A stretch of 64,000 bases of DNA, taken from NCBI RefSeq assembly GCF_021602585.1, contig NZ_BQIP01000009.1, forward strand, positions 162,532-226,531, in the 5' to 3' direction. A program made the position numbers and the translations under genes. Positions 7,003 through 17,123 of this stretch are shown piece by piece. This DNA comes from Pseudomonas faucium (GTDB lineage: Bacteria > Pseudomonadota > Gammaproteobacteria > Pseudomonadales > Pseudomonadaceae). Every line of letters starts with the position of its first letter. Position 1 is the first letter of the stretch. The notes beneath the pieces were generated by a model. It was not told the DNA's origin, ran no database searches, and saw only the letters and a list, made by a program, of their open reading frames with translations.

Positions 7003-8382
7003 ATGAGCACACACGAACACAGCCCAGACGCGGCAGCGCCTGCCAACGAACTGGTGCTTGGCCTCGAAGACAAGCCGCGGCTGCTGATCGGCCTGCTGGC
7101 AGCGCTGCAGCATTTGCTGGCGATCATCGTACCGATCGTCACCCCAGGCCTGCTGATCTGCCAGGCGCTGGGCGTGTCGGCGCGTGACACCAACCTGATC
7201 GTGTCCATGTCGCTGGTGATTTCCGGCATCGCCACCTTCGTCCAGTGCAAACGCTTCGGCCCGTTCGGCGCCGGGCTGCTGATCGTGCAGGGCACCAGCT
7301 TCAACTTCGTCGGGCCGCTGATTGCCGGTGGCGCTTTGATGGTCAAGCAGGGTACGCCGGTGGAAAGCGTGATGGCGGCGATCTTCGGCGTGGTCATCGC
7401 CGGCTCGTTCGTGGAGATGGGTGTGTCGCGCATCCTGCCGTTCGTCAAACGGCTGATCACCCCGCTGGTAACCGGCATCGTCGTGCTGATGATCGGCCTG
7501 ACCTTGATCAAGGTCGGCCTGATCAGCATGGGCGGCGGCTTCGGCGCGATGGCCGATGGCACCTTCGCCAATGGCGAGAACCTGCTGCTGTCGGGCGTGG
7601 TGCTGGCGATCATCGTGATCCTCAACCGCATCCCGGTGGTGTGGATGCGCAGCTGCGCCATCGTCATCGCCCTGGCCGTGGGCTATGCCCTGGCCGGCTA
7701 CCTGGGCCGCCTGGACTTCACCGGCATGCACCAGGCCGCATTGTTCCAGGTGCCGACGCCGCTGCACTTTGGCCTGAGCTTCTCCTGGGCGCTGTTCATT
7801 CCAATGCTGGTGATCTACCTGGTGACCTCGCTGGAAGCCATCGGTGATGTCACCGCCACCAGCAAGGTCTCGCGCCAGCCGGTCGAAGGCCCGGTGTGGA
7901 TGCAAAGGATCAAGGGTGGCGTGCTGGTCAACGGCGCCAACTCGCTGCTGGCTGGCCTGTTCAACACCTTCCCCAGCTCGATCTTCGCCCAGAACAACGG
8001 CGTGATTCAGCTGACCGGCATCGCCAGCCGCCATATCGGCATCTGGATTGCCGTGATGCTGGTGCTGCTGGGCCTGTTCCCAAGCGTTGCCGGGGTGATT
8101 CAGGCGGTGCCGGAGCCGGTGCTGGGTGGTGCGGCGATGGTCATGTTCGGCGCCGTAGCGGCATCGGGCATCAACATCCTGGCCAGCACCCGCCTCGACC
8201 GCCGCGCCTTGCTGATCATCTCGGTGTCGCTGGCGCTGGGCCTGGGCGTGGCCCAGGTGCCCGAGTTCCTCGCACACATGCCCGCGGCGATTCGCCATGT
8301 GCTGGAGTCGGGCGTAGCCACCGGTGGCATCTGCGCCCTGCTGCTCAACTGGTTCCTGCCGGAGAGCAAGGAACACGCCTGA
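7003..8382 (+). CDS. xanP: NCS2-family xanthine permease (XanP-like)
   Basis: A 459-residue nucleobase:proton symporter. It carries the NCS2/NAT signature as QNNGVIQLTGIASR, which matches E. coli XanP/XanQ (QNNGVIQ-TGVASR) rather than the UraA form. Other XanP-like blocks are QHLLAIIVPIVTPGLLICQALG, QGTSFNFVGPLI, and VTSLEAIGDVTATSKVSRQPV. About 14 membrane segments are expected. I chose the ATG giving MSTHEHSPDAAAP, preceded by GGGGCA; the upstream in-frame ATG has no support. The gene has its own terminator downstream and is separated from yccA by another, so it is transcribed alone. Xanthine is the likely substrate; uric acid or other purines remain possible. Confidence 0.85.
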   Translation: MSTHEHSPDAAAPANELVLGLEDKPRLLIGLLAALQHLLAIIVPIVTPGLLICQALGVSARDTNLIVSMSLVISGIATFVQCKRFGPFGAGLLIVQGTSFNFVGPLIAGGALMVKQGTPVESVMAAIFGVVIAGSFVEMGVSRILPFVKRLITPLVTGIVVLMIGLTLIKVGLISMGGGFGAMADGTFANGENLLLSGVVLAIIVILNRIPVVWMRSCAIVIALAVGYALAGYLGRLDFTGMHQAALFQVPTPLHFGLSFSWALFIPMLVIYLVTSLEAIGDVTATSKVSRQPVEGPVWMQRIKGGVLVNGANSLLAGLFNTFPSSIFAQNNGVIQLTGIASRHIGIWIAVMLVLLGLFPSVAGVIQAVPEPVLGGAAMVMFGAVAASGINILASTRLDRRALLIISVSLALGLGVAQVPEFLAHMPAAIRHVLESGVATGGICALLLNWFLPESKEHA

Positions 8383-8402
8383 CGCAGCCTGCTTCAGCCG
8401 AC

Positions 8403-8432
8403 AAAGCCCGCGCCTGCCTGCGCGGGCTTTTT
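8403..8432 (+). terminator. Rho-independent terminator after the xanthine permease
   Basis: AAAGCCCGCG pairs with CGCGGGCTTT, followed by TT. It separates the permease from the tus operon. Confidence 0.9.
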
Positions 8433-8469
8433 GCTTTATCATGGCCGCATTCCTTTGCATGAGTTGTCC

Positions 8470-8862
8470 ATGAAATTCGCCATCGCGGTTTTTTCCCCGG
8501 CCCATGCGCCCTCCTCGCGCCGCGCCTTGCGCTTCGCCGAGGCGGTGCTGGCCGACGGGCATGAGATTGCCCGGCTGTTCTTCTACCAGGACGGGGTTCA
8601 CAGCGCCTCGGCCAACATCGTCGCCCCCCAGGACGAGCTGGACGTGGCCGCGCAATGGCGCGCCTTCATCGAAACCCAGAAGCTCGACGCCGTGGTGTGC
8701 ATTGCCGCCGCCTTGCGCCGTGGCGTGCTCGACCAGGCCGAAGCCGCGCGCTACCAGCGCCCGGCGGTGAACCTGCCCCAGCCCTGGGAGCTTTCGGGCC
8801 TCGGGCAGTTGCATGAGGCCGCGCAGGTTGCCGACCGCCTGGTCTGCTTTGGAGGCGATTGA
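8470..8862 (+). CDS. tusD: Sulfurtransferase TusD
   Basis: A 130-residue DsrE-fold protein, first gene of a five-gene overlapping operon. In the TusBCD heterohexamer this subunit carries the catalytic cysteine; here it is Cys77 in DAVVCIAAALRRGV. It accepts sulfur from TusA and hands it to TusE for 2-thiolation of U34 in tRNA-Lys, Glu and Gln. I chose the ATG giving MKFAIAVFSP. One base separates its stop from the tusC start. Confidence 0.9.
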   Translation: MKFAIAVFSPAHAPSSRRALRFAEAVLADGHEIARLFFYQDGVHSASANIVAPQDELDVAAQWRAFIETQKLDAVVCIAAALRRGVLDQAEAARYQRPAVNLPQPWELSGLGQLHEAAQVADRLVCFGGD

Positions 8863-8863
8863 A

Positions 8864-9223
8864 ATGGCCAAGTCCTTGTTGATCATCAGCCGCCAGGCGC
8901 CGTGGAACGGCCCCGGCGCACGCGAAGCGCTGGACATCGCCCTTGCCGGCGGCGCCTTCGACCTGCCGCTGGGCATGCTGTTTCTCGATGACGGCGTCTT
9001 CCAGCTGGCGCCCGGCCAGCAACCTGCGGCCGTGCAACAGAAAAACCTCGGCGCCAACCTGCAGGCACTGCCGATGTTCGGCGTCGAAGCCCTGTACGCC
9101 TGCCAGCACAGCCTGGCCCGCCGCGGCTTGCCCGCCGACACCCTGGAACTGGCGGTGGAGGTGCTGGACGATTCGGCGCTCAAGGCGCTGATTGCCCGTT
9201 ACGACCAAGTGGTGACGCTCTGA
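8864..9223 (+). CDS. tusC: Sulfur relay subunit TusC
   Basis: A 119-residue DsrF-like subunit of TusBCD, starting MAKSLLIISRQAPWNGPGAREALD. The start has GGAGG about 7 bases upstream, inside the tusD end. The stop overlaps the tusB start (TGATG). TusC has no catalytic cysteine of its own and is a structural partner in the heterohexamer. Confidence 0.9.
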   Translation: MAKSLLIISRQAPWNGPGAREALDIALAGGAFDLPLGMLFLDDGVFQLAPGQQPAAVQQKNLGANLQALPMFGVEALYACQHSLARRGLPADTLELAVEVLDDSALKALIARYDQVVTL

Positions 9224-9519
9224 TGCCGACCTTGCACGTGATTTCCCATTCCCCGTTCGGCGATGAGCGCCTGGGCAGCTGCCTGCGCCTGCTGGGCAAC
9301 GACGATGCCTTGCTGCTGTGCGGCGATGCGGTGTACGCCCTGCGCGAGGACAGCGACAGCCTGCGCCAGCTGCAGGCCGCCGGCCTGGAGCAGCGCCTGT
9401 TCGCCCTCGACGAAGACCTGCAAGCCCGCGCCATCACCAGCGAGCTGGCCAAGGCGGTGGATTACCCGGCCTTCGTCGCGCTGTCGCTGCACCATGACAA
9501 GGTCAACAGCTGGCTATGA
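9223..9519 (+). CDS. tusB: Sulfur relay subunit TusB
   Basis: A 98-residue DsrH-like protein (MPTLHVISHSPFGDERLGSCLRLL). It completes the TusBCD complex. It overlaps tusC by one base and tusE by four, so the operon is translationally coupled throughout. The family is small and divergent, but position and length are diagnostic. Confidence 0.88.
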   Translation: MPTLHVISHSPFGDERLGSCLRLLGNDDALLLCGDAVYALREDSDSLRQLQAAGLEQRLFALDEDLQARAITSELAKAVDYPAFVALSLHHDKVNSWL

Positions 9520-9851
9520 ACACTCTGACCGTTGGCGATCAGGCGATCGCCCTGGACAAGGACGGCTTCCTGGTCGACCTGCAAGACTGGTCCCATGAAG
9601 CCGCCGAGGCACTGGCCGCGCGCGAAAGCATTGCGCTAACCGCCGAGCACTGGGAAATCCTCGAGCTGCTGCGCCAGTTCTACGCGGAGTATCAGCTCTC
9701 CCCGGCCACTCGCCCGCTGATCAAGTACACCGCGCTCAAGCTGGGCGTGGAAAAGGGCAACAGCCCGCACCTCAACCGCCTGTTCAATGGCACCCCCGCC
9801 AAGCTCGCTGCCAAGCTCGCGGGCCTGCCCAAGCCGACCAACTGCATATGA
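9516..9851 (+). CDS. tusE: Sulfur carrier TusE (DsrC family)
   Basis: A 111-residue DsrC-family sulfur carrier. The penultimate cysteine (PKPTNCI, Cys110) that accepts persulfide from TusD is present. The second DsrC cysteine, needed for dissimilatory sulfite reduction, is absent, as expected for TusE in tRNA thiolation. It passes sulfur to MnmA, whose gene lies at 29746 in this window. The stop overlaps the next gene by four bases. Confidence 0.9.
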   Translation: MNTLTVGDQAIALDKDGFLVDLQDWSHEAAEALAARESIALTAEHWEILELLRQFYAEYQLSPATRPLIKYTALKLGVEKGNSPHLNRLFNGTPAKLAAKLAGLPKPTNCI

Positions 9852-10852
9852 CCGACGCCCGCCCGCTGACCCTGGAAACCCCGGCCGAACACCCCTTCGC
9901 CGCCTTCGTGCGCATCCTTGGCAAGGGCAAGCGCGGCGCGCGCGGCCTGACCCGCGAAGAGGCCCGCGCCGCCATGGCCCTGCTGCTCGAAGGCAAGGTC
10001 GAAGACACCCAGCTCGGGGCCTTCCTGATGCTGCTGCGGCACAAGGAAGAAAGCGCCGAGGAACTGGCCGGCTTCACCGAAGCCGTGCGTGCCCACCTGC
10101 AGGCGCCGCGTATCGCGGTCGACCTCGACTGGCCGAGCTATGCCGGCAAGAAGCGCCACCTGCCGTGGTACCTGCTGGCGGCCAAGTGCCTGGCCAACAA
10201 CGGCGTGCGTATTCTCCTGCACGGCGGTGGCGCACACACGGCCGGGCGCCTGTACACCGAGCAGTTGCTGGCCCTGCTGGAGATTCCGCTGTGCCGTGAC
10301 TGGCCGGCGGTCAGCCAGGCCCTGGACCAGCATCACCTGGCCTTTGCGCCGCTGCACGACTGGGCGCCGCAGCTGCAGCGGATGATCGACCTGCGCAACA
10401 CCCTCGGCCTGCGCTCGCCCATCCACTCCCTGGCCCGGGTGCTCAACCCATTGGGCGCCCGCTGCGGCCTGCAGAGCATCTTCCACCCCGGCTACCAGGC
10501 CGTGCACCGCGAAGCCAGCCGCCTGCTCGGCGACCATGCCGTGGTGATCAAGGGCGACGGTGGCGAGATCGAGGTCAACCCTGACGTGATCAGCCACCTG
10601 TATGGCACCAGTGCAGGGCAAAGCTGGGACGAGGAATGGCCGGCGCTCAGCGAACGCCGCCATGTGAAGCCGCCAAGCCTGGAGCCGGAGCAGTTGCTGG
10701 CCGTCTGGCGCGGCGAGGCCGAGGACAGCTACGGTGAGATGGCCGTGGTCGCCACCATGGCGCTGGCCCTGCGCGGCCTGGGCCAGGACCGCGAACAGGC
10801 ATTCGCCACCGCACGCGGCTACTGGAGCGCGCGCAACCGATCGAATAAGTAG
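9848..10852 (+). CDS. ybiB: TrpD2/YbiB-like glycosyltransferase-fold protein
   Basis: A 334-residue homologue of anthranilate phosphoribosyltransferase (GT3/TrpD fold). The N-terminal helical domain reads FVRILGKGKRGARGLTREEARAAMALLLEGKVEDTQLGAFLMLLRHK, and HGGGAHTAGRLYTEQLL occupies the place of the PRPP-binding region. The canonical PRPP-binding glycine motifs of true TrpD are not evident. E. coli YbiB (TrpD2) binds nucleic acid rather than making tryptophan precursors; I expect the same here. It overlaps tusE by four bases (ATGA), so it is produced together with the sulfur relay proteins, which hints at a tRNA or RNA role. Confidence 0.8.
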   Translation: MTDARPLTLETPAEHPFAAFVRILGKGKRGARGLTREEARAAMALLLEGKVEDTQLGAFLMLLRHKEESAEELAGFTEAVRAHLQAPRIAVDLDWPSYAGKKRHLPWYLLAAKCLANNGVRILLHGGGAHTAGRLYTEQLLALLEIPLCRDWPAVSQALDQHHLAFAPLHDWAPQLQRMIDLRNTLGLRSPIHSLARVLNPLGARCGLQSIFHPGYQAVHREASRLLGDHAVVIKGDGGEIEVNPDVISHLYGTSAGQSWDEEWPALSERRHVKPPSLEPEQLLAVWRGEAEDSYGEMAVVATMALALRGLGQDREQAFATARGYWSARNRSNK

Positions 10853-10944
10853 ATAGCTACCCCGCAGTCTTTGCGCTAGTTGTTCGAACGATATCCCCTA
10901 GACTGGGCTCCAACGACAAACGACTTTGTTCCGAGGAGCTCACC

Positions 10945-11904
10945 ATGGGCCTTTTGATCGACGGCCGCTGGCATGACCAGTGGTACGAAAACGGCAAGGA
11001 CGGCGCCTTCAAGCGCGAGAACGCCCAACGCCGCAATCAACTGCCCGCCGCCGAGGCTGGCCGCTATCACCTGTATGTGTCGCTGGCGTGCCCCTGGGCC
11101 CACCGCACCCTGATCGTGCGCGCGCTCAAAGGCCTGGAGCCGCTGATCGATGTGTCGGTGGTGAGCTGGCTGATGCAGGAGAACGGCTGGACCTTCGACC
11201 AGCAGCAAGGCTCCAGCGGCGATCACCTCGACGGCCTCACCTACCTGCACCAGCGCTACACCCAGGACGACCCGCACTACACCGGCCGCGTGACCGTGCC
11301 CGTGCTGTGGGACAAGCAGGAGAAGCGCATCGTCAACAACGAGTCGTCGGAGATCATCCGCATCTTCAACAGCGCCTTCAATGCGCTGACCGGCAACCAC
11401 CTGGACCTGTATCCCGAGCCGCTGCGCCCGGCCATCGAGGCGCTTAACGCCCGCATCTACCCGGCAGTGAACAACGGCGTGTATCGCGCAGGCTTCGCCA
11501 CCACGCAGGAGGCCTATGTGGCCGCCTTCGACGAAGTGTTCGATGAGCTGGATCATCTGGAAGGGCTGCTGGATCGCCAGCGCTACCTGGCAGGGGAATA
11601 CCTGACCGAGGCTGATGTGCGGCTGTTTACCACGCTGGTGCGCTTCGATGCGGTGTACCACGGGCACTTCAAGTGCAACCTGCGCCGCCTGAGCGATTAC
11701 CCGAACTTGTCGAACTGGCTGAGGGAGCTGTATCAGTGGCCGGGGGTGGCGCAGACGGTGGATATGGAGCACATCCAGAAGCACTATTACATGAGCCACA
11801 AGACTATCAACCCGAATGGCATTGTGCCCAAGGGGCCGCTTCAGGACTTCAACGAGCCGCATGATCGGGAGCGATTGGCGGGCAAGGGGATCTGGCGGGG
11901 TTGA
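10945..11904 (+). CDS. yqjG: Glutathionyl-hydroquinone reductase (xi-class GST)
   Basis: A 319-residue xi-class glutathione transferase. The thioredoxin-like N-terminal domain has the catalytic CPWAHRT motif (Cys49), and the all-helical C-terminal domain includes the ERQRYLAGEYLTEADVRLF-type substrate region. These enzymes reduce glutathionyl-hydroquinones to hydroquinones with GSH, acting in the cytosol in quinone detoxification. The start follows CCGAGGAGCTCACC. It has its own upstream gap of 92 bp and is followed by a REP pair, so it is probably monocistronic. Confidence 0.88.
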   Translation: MGLLIDGRWHDQWYENGKDGAFKRENAQRRNQLPAAEAGRYHLYVSLACPWAHRTLIVRALKGLEPLIDVSVVSWLMQENGWTFDQQQGSSGDHLDGLTYLHQRYTQDDPHYTGRVTVPVLWDKQEKRIVNNESSEIIRIFNSAFNALTGNHLDLYPEPLRPAIEALNARIYPAVNNGVYRAGFATTQEAYVAAFDEVFDELDHLEGLLDRQRYLAGEYLTEADVRLFTTLVRFDAVYHGHFKCNLRRLSDYPNLSNWLRELYQWPGVAQTVDMEHIQKHYYMSHKTINPNGIVPKGPLQDFNEPHDRERLAGKGIWRG

Positions 11905-11911
11905 GACAGCT

Positions 11912-12018
11912 GGGGCTGCTTTGCAGCCCTTTCGCGACACAAGGCCGCTCCTACAGGACACCATGGGGTCTTTGTAGGAGCGGCCTTGTGTCGCGAAAGG
12001 GCCGCAAAGCGGCCCCAG
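11912..12018. repeat. REP/BIME pair, family 1
   Basis: Two inverted copies of a roughly 45-bp element whose core reads GTAGGAGCGGCCTTGTGTC, extending into GCGAAAGGGCCGC and an AAAGCGGCCCC hairpin. They are separated by about 16 bp. The pair sits between the convergent hydroquinone reductase gene and cysG. Confidence 0.9.
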
Positions 12019-12025
12019 CCTATTG

Positions 12026-13417
12026 CTAGTCCTGCTGCGCCCCTTCGAACCAGGCCAGCTTCTCGCGCAACCGCACCACTTCCCCGACGATCACCAAGGT
12101 CGGCGCATGCACCTCATGCCGAGCCACCAGCGCCGGCAAGTCCGCCAGCGTACCGGTGAACACCCGCTGATTGCGCGTCGTCCCCTGCTGCACCAGCGCT
12201 GCCGGCGTGCTGGCCGCACGCCCATGGCGAATCAGCTCGGCACAAATGGTCGGCAACCCCACCAGGCCCATGTAGAACACCAGGGTCTGCGCCGGCGCCA
12301 CCAGGTCATCCCAAGGCAGGTTGCTGGTGCCGTCCTTGAGGTGCCCGGTCACGAAGCGCACCGACTGGGCATAGTCACGGTGAGTCAGCGGAATTCCGCC
12401 ATAGGCGGAACAACCACTGGCCGCCGTAATGCCCGGCACCACCTGGAACGGGATGCCCTGCTCGGCCAGCTCTTCGATCTCCTCGCCACCCCGGCCGAAG
12501 ATGAACGGGTCACCGCCCTTGAGCCGCAGTACGCGCTTGCCTTGCTTGGCCAAATCGACCAGCAGGCGGTTGATCTGGTCCTGCGGCACGGCATGGTCGG
12601 CGCGGCGCTTGCCCACGTAGATGCGTTCGGCATCGCGCCGGCACATCTCGATGATCGCAGGCGCCACCAGGCGGTCGTACAGCACCACGTCGGCCTGCTG
12701 CATCAGGCGCAAGGCACGGAAGGTCAGCAAGTCCGGATCACCCGGGCCCGCCCCCACCAGATACACCTCGCCGCCCTGCTGCACCGGCGCGCCGTCGACC
12801 ATTGCCTGCAACAGCTTCTCGGCCTCGGCGCCCTGCCCGGCCAGCTGGCGCTCGGCAATCGGGCCCTGGAAAACGGTTTCCCAGAAGCCGCGGCGCTGGT
12901 TGACGTCGGGGTACAACGCCTTGACCCGGTCGCGAAAACGCGCGGCCAGGCCGGCCAGTTCACCATAGGCAGACGGAATCCAGGCCTCCAGCTTGGCGCG
13001 AATCAAGCGCGCCAGCACCGGGGCGTCTCCGCCACTGGACACCGCCACCACCAGGGGTGAGCGGTCGACGATGGCCGGGAAGATCACCGTGCACAAGGCC
13101 GGCGCATCCACCACGTTGACCGGCAGGCTCAGCGCCTGCGCATCGGCCGACACCTGGGCATTGAGCCCAGGGTCGTCGGTGGCTGCGATCACCAGCCGGC
13201 AACCGGCCAGGTCGCCTGCCTGATAGCCACGCACCAGCACCTCGCCGCCACCTTCACGGGCCAGCGCAGCCAGCTGGCCGTCGACGTCGGGCGCTACCAC
13301 CCGCAGCGCGGCGCCGGCATCGGCCAGCAGGCGCGCCTTGCGCAAGGCGATTTCACCGCCGCCGACGACCAGCACGCGGCCGCCCTGCAGCTTGTGGAAC
13401 AGCGGCAGGTAATCCAT
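12026..13417 (-). CDS. cysG: Siroheme synthase (methyltransferase, dehydrogenase, ferrochelatase)
   Basis: A 463-residue trifunctional enzyme converting uroporphyrinogen III to siroheme, the cofactor of sulfite and nitrite reductases. The N-terminal CysG(B) module has the NAD site [13 protein letters not shown] near residue 20. The C-terminal SUMT module has [31 protein letters not shown], with the Asp of the AGPGDP loop. Its ATG directly abuts the serS stop (TAAATG), so it is the last gene of the leftward ftsK-to-cysG run. Confidence 0.95.
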   Translation of the reverse strand: MDYLPLFHKLQGGRVLVVGGGEIALRKARLLADAGAALRVVAPDVDGQLAALAREGGGEVLVRGYQAGDLAGCRLVIAATDDPGLNAQVSADAQALSLPVNVVDAPALCTVIFPAIVDRSPLVVAVSSGGDAPVLARLIRAKLEAWIPSAYGELAGLAARFRDRVKALYPDVNQRRGFWETVFQGPIAERQLAGQGAEAEKLLQAMVDGAPVQQGGEVYLVGAGPGDPDLLTFRALRLMQQADVVLYDRLVAPAIIEMCRRDAERIYVGKRRADHAVPQDQINRLLVDLAKQGKRVLRLKGGDPFIFGRGGEEIEELAEQGIPFQVVPGITAASGCSAYGGIPLTHRDYAQSVRFVTGHLKDGTSNLPWDDLVAPAQTLVFYMGLVGLPTICAELIRHGRAASTPAALVQQGTTRNQRVFTGTLADLPALVARHEVHAPTLVIVGEVVRLREKLAWFEGAQQD

Positions 13418-14710
<1,293 letters not shown>

Positions 14711-14728
14711 TTATGTATAGAGGTTGGT

Positions 14729-15103
14729 TCAGAGTCGGGTCAGGGACAGGCCGGCCCAGGTGGCCAGGAGCCCGCCCATCACGCTAATACCGGTATAGCC
14801 CACGGCCAGGGGCACTTGCCCACTTTCCATGAGGCGCACGGTATCGAGCGAAAAGGAGGAAAAGGTGGTCAGGCCGCCCAGGAAGCCGACGATCAGGCCG
14901 GCGCGCAGCTCCACCGGGGCCATCGGCTTGTGCAGGAACAGGCCGTAGAGCAGGCCGATCAGCAGGCAGCCGACCAGGTTGACCGCCAGGGTACCGAGGT
15001 AGAAGTGCCGCGGCCAGTTGGCCGCCACCCAGTTCGAGGTGGCGAAACGCAGCAAGGTACCGGCAATGCCACCTGCGCTGACGGCGGCGATGAGTGCGAT
15101 CAC
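14729..15103 (-). CDS. crcB: Fluoride channel Fluc/CrcB
   Basis: A 124-residue four-helix membrane protein of the Fluc family, which forms dual-topology dimers that export fluoride. The conserved blocks are [18 protein letters not shown] and [13 protein letters not shown]. It starts with GTG, and the start overlaps the rarA stop (GTGA), so expression depends on the upstream genes. There is no room for a crcB-type fluoride riboswitch directly upstream. Confidence 0.92.
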   Translation of the reverse strand: MIALIAAVSAGGIAGTLLRFATSNWVAANWPRHFYLGTLAVNLVGCLLIGLLYGLFLHKPMAPVELRAGLIVGFLGGLTTFSSFSLDTVRLMESGQVPLAVGYTGISVMGGLLATWAGLSLTRL

Positions 15104-16425
15104 GGTTTTCTCCGTTGGCGGGGGCTGTTGCGGTCGAGTTCGTGCAGGTGGCGCAACTTTTCGCCGATCTTCAGCTCCAGGCCGCGCGGCACCGGCTGGT
15201 AATAAGGGCGCGGTTCGAGCTGGTCGGGGAAGTAGTCTTCACCGGCGGCGTAGGCGTCGGGCTCGTCGTGGGCGTAGCGGTATTCATCGCCGTAGCCCAG
15301 TTGCTTCATCAGTTTGGTCGGTGCGTTGCGCAGGTGCAGCGGCACTTCCAGCGAGCCATGCTCGGCGGCCTCGCGCAGGGCGGTCTTGAAGCCCATGTAC
15401 ACGGCGTTGCTCTTCGGTGCGCAGGCGATGTAGGTGATGGCCTGGGCCACTGCCAGCTCGCCCTCGGGGCTGCCCAGGCGCTCCTGCACGTCCCAGGCCG
15501 CCAGGCACAGGCTCAGGGCGCGCGGGTCGGCGTTGCCGATGTCTTCGCTGGCCATGCGCACCACGCGGCGGGCGATGTACAGCGGGTCGCAGCCGCCGTC
15601 GAGCATGCGCGCGAACCAGTACAGCGCAGCATCCGGGTTGGAGCCGCGCACCGATTTGTGCAACGCGGAAATCTGGTCGTAGAAGGCCTCGCCGCCCTTG
15701 TCGAAGCGCCGACGGCTGTCGCCAAGCAGGCTCTGCAGCAGCTCGACGGCGATCTCGCCACCGTCCTCGGCAAGGTCGGAGGCGTTCTCGAGGAAGTTGA
15801 GCATGCGCCGGCCATCGCCGTCGGCGGCGGCCATGAGCATCTTGAAGGCGTCGTCACCGACCCGCAGGTTGCGCTTGCCCAGGCCCCGCTCTTCACTGAG
15901 GGCCCGGTCAACCAGCTTGCGCAGTGCAGGCTCGTCGAGGCTCTTGAGCACGTATACCCGGGCCCGCGAGAGCAAGGCGTTGTTCAGCTCAAAGGACGGG
16001 TTTTCAGTGGTGGCGCCGATGAAAATCAGCGTGCCGTCTTCCACGAACGGCAGAAAGGCATCCTGCTGCGACTTGTTGAAGCGGTGCACCTCGTCGACGA
16101 ATAGGATGGTGCGCCGGCCGTACTGGGCGGCCTGCTGCTTGGCCACCTCCACCGCCTGGCGGATCTCCTTGACCCCGGCCAGCACCGCCGACACCGTTTC
16201 GAAGTGGGCATCGCAGAACTGTGCCAGCAGCCGCGCCAGGGTGGTCTTGCCCACCCCGGGCGGGCCCCAGAAGATCATCGAGTGCAGCGCACCCTGCTCC
16301 AGCGCCTCGCGCAGCGGTTTGCCACGCGCCAGCAGGTGCTCCTGGCCGACGTACTCGTCCAGGTTGGACGGGCGTAGTCGGGCAGCCAGGGGCTGGGCAA
16401 CAGGTTCGCTTCGAAACAGGTCCAT
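15100..16425 (-). CDS. rarA: Replication-associated recombination ATPase RarA (MgsA)
   Basis: A 441-residue AAA+ ATPase related to clamp-loader subunits. Walker A is GPPGVGKTT, Walker B is [12 protein letters not shown], and sensor residues lie in [22 protein letters not shown]. The C-terminal half holds the tetramerisation domain. RarA acts at stalled replication forks and on DNA ends. It lies 12 bp downstream of lolA and overlaps crcB by four bases. Confidence 0.94.
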   Translation of the reverse strand: MDLFRSEPVAQPLAARLRPSNLDEYVGQEHLLARGKPLREALEQGALHSMIFWGPPGVGKTTLARLLAQFCDAHFETVSAVLAGVKEIRQAVEVAKQQAAQYGRRTILFVDEVHRFNKSQQDAFLPFVEDGTLIFIGATTENPSFELNNALLSRARVYVLKSLDEPALRKLVDRALSEERGLGKRNLRVGDDAFKMLMAAADGDGRRMLNFLENASDLAEDGGEIAVELLQSLLGDSRRRFDKGGEAFYDQISALHKSVRGSNPDAALYWFARMLDGGCDPLYIARRVVRMASEDIGNADPRALSLCLAAWDVQERLGSPEGELAVAQAITYIACAPKSNAVYMGFKTALREAAEHGSLEVPLHLRNAPTKLMKQLGYGDEYRYAHDEPDAYAAGEDYFPDQLEPRPYYQPVPRGLELKIGEKLRHLHELDRNSPRQRRKP

Positions 16426-16437
16426 GACGAGCTCCGC

Positions 16438-17061
16438 TTACTCCTTGATCACGTCAGCGCCTTTGGGGATGTCGAACTTGAACTGGCTGTCCGGCACCGC
16501 CTGGTTGGCCTTGACCCCGTTGAACAGGATGTTGGTGCGCTGGCCGACGCTGTCGACCAGTTGCATGTCGTTGATCAGGCCCTTGCGGAATGACACGCGC
16601 AGCGAGTCGAACAAGGTGTCCTTGGTTTTCGGCTTGAGGGTGAAGTCCATCACTTCGCCCTGCTCCTTGGAGGTGATGTCGAAGCTCTGGCTGATTTTCG
16701 ACACGTCGCCGGAGAGCAGCAGCGCCGGGGTCTGGTTCAGGCGCACGTCGAGCTTCTTGATGGTCGCCTGTTCAAGGTCCGGGTCCCACAGGGTGACGTT
16801 CTTGCCGTCGGAAACCACCACCTGCTCCTGCGGCGCATTGGTGTGCCAGTAGAACAGGCCCGGGCGCTTGACGGTCATCTTGCCGGACGTTTCCTGCAGG
16901 CTGGTGCCGCCGGCATCCAGGGTCAGCTGGGAGAAATTGGCTTCGATGGTCTGGGACTTTTCCAGCAACTGGGTCAGGCGCTGTACGTCTTGCTCGGCGG
17001 CATGGGCCGAGACAGACGCCAGGGTCAGGGCAGAAACCAACAGCATGCGAATCGCGCGCAT
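16438..17061 (-). CDS. lolA: Outer-membrane lipoprotein carrier LolA
   Basis: A 207-residue periplasmic chaperone with a signal peptide ([21 protein letters not shown]). It accepts lipoproteins from LolCDE and passes them to LolB. The body shows the LolA beta-sheet pattern, including [37 protein letters not shown] chose the ATG after GAGGATTAAC; an ATG four codons upstream would overlap the ribosome site. The neighbouring genes in the same direction are ftsK and rarA, an order conserved in many gammaproteobacteria. Confidence 0.94.
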   Translation of the reverse strand: MRAIRMLLVSALTLASVSAHAAEQDVQRLTQLLEKSQTIEANFSQLTLDAGGTSLQETSGKMTVKRPGLFYWHTNAPQEQVVVSDGKNVTLWDPDLEQATIKKLDVRLNQTPALLLSGDVSKISQSFDITSKEQGEVMDFTLKPKTKDTLFDSLRVSFRKGLINDMQLVDSVGQRTNILFNGVKANQAVPDSQFKFDIPKGADVIKE

Positions 17062-17087
17062 GTTAATCCTCATTGAGCATTGAAGGA

Positions 17088-17113
17088 GCCCGGCGCCACC
17101 GTTGGCGCCGGGC
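17088..17113. repeat. GC-rich hairpin between ftsK and lolA
   Basis: A perfect 11-bp stem (GCCCGGCGCCA / TGGCGCCGGGC) around a four-base loop fills much of the 62-bp gap. There is no following T-run on either strand, so it is more likely an RNA-stability or processing element than a terminator. Confidence 0.75.
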
Positions 17114-17123
17114 AAGGTGTTCA

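Noticed and set aside
6955-9183. A 742-codon frame antisense to the xanthine permease and tus genes
   Set aside because: It crosses a strong terminator and several genes of the other strand and reads as Gln/His/Asp-rich low complexity.
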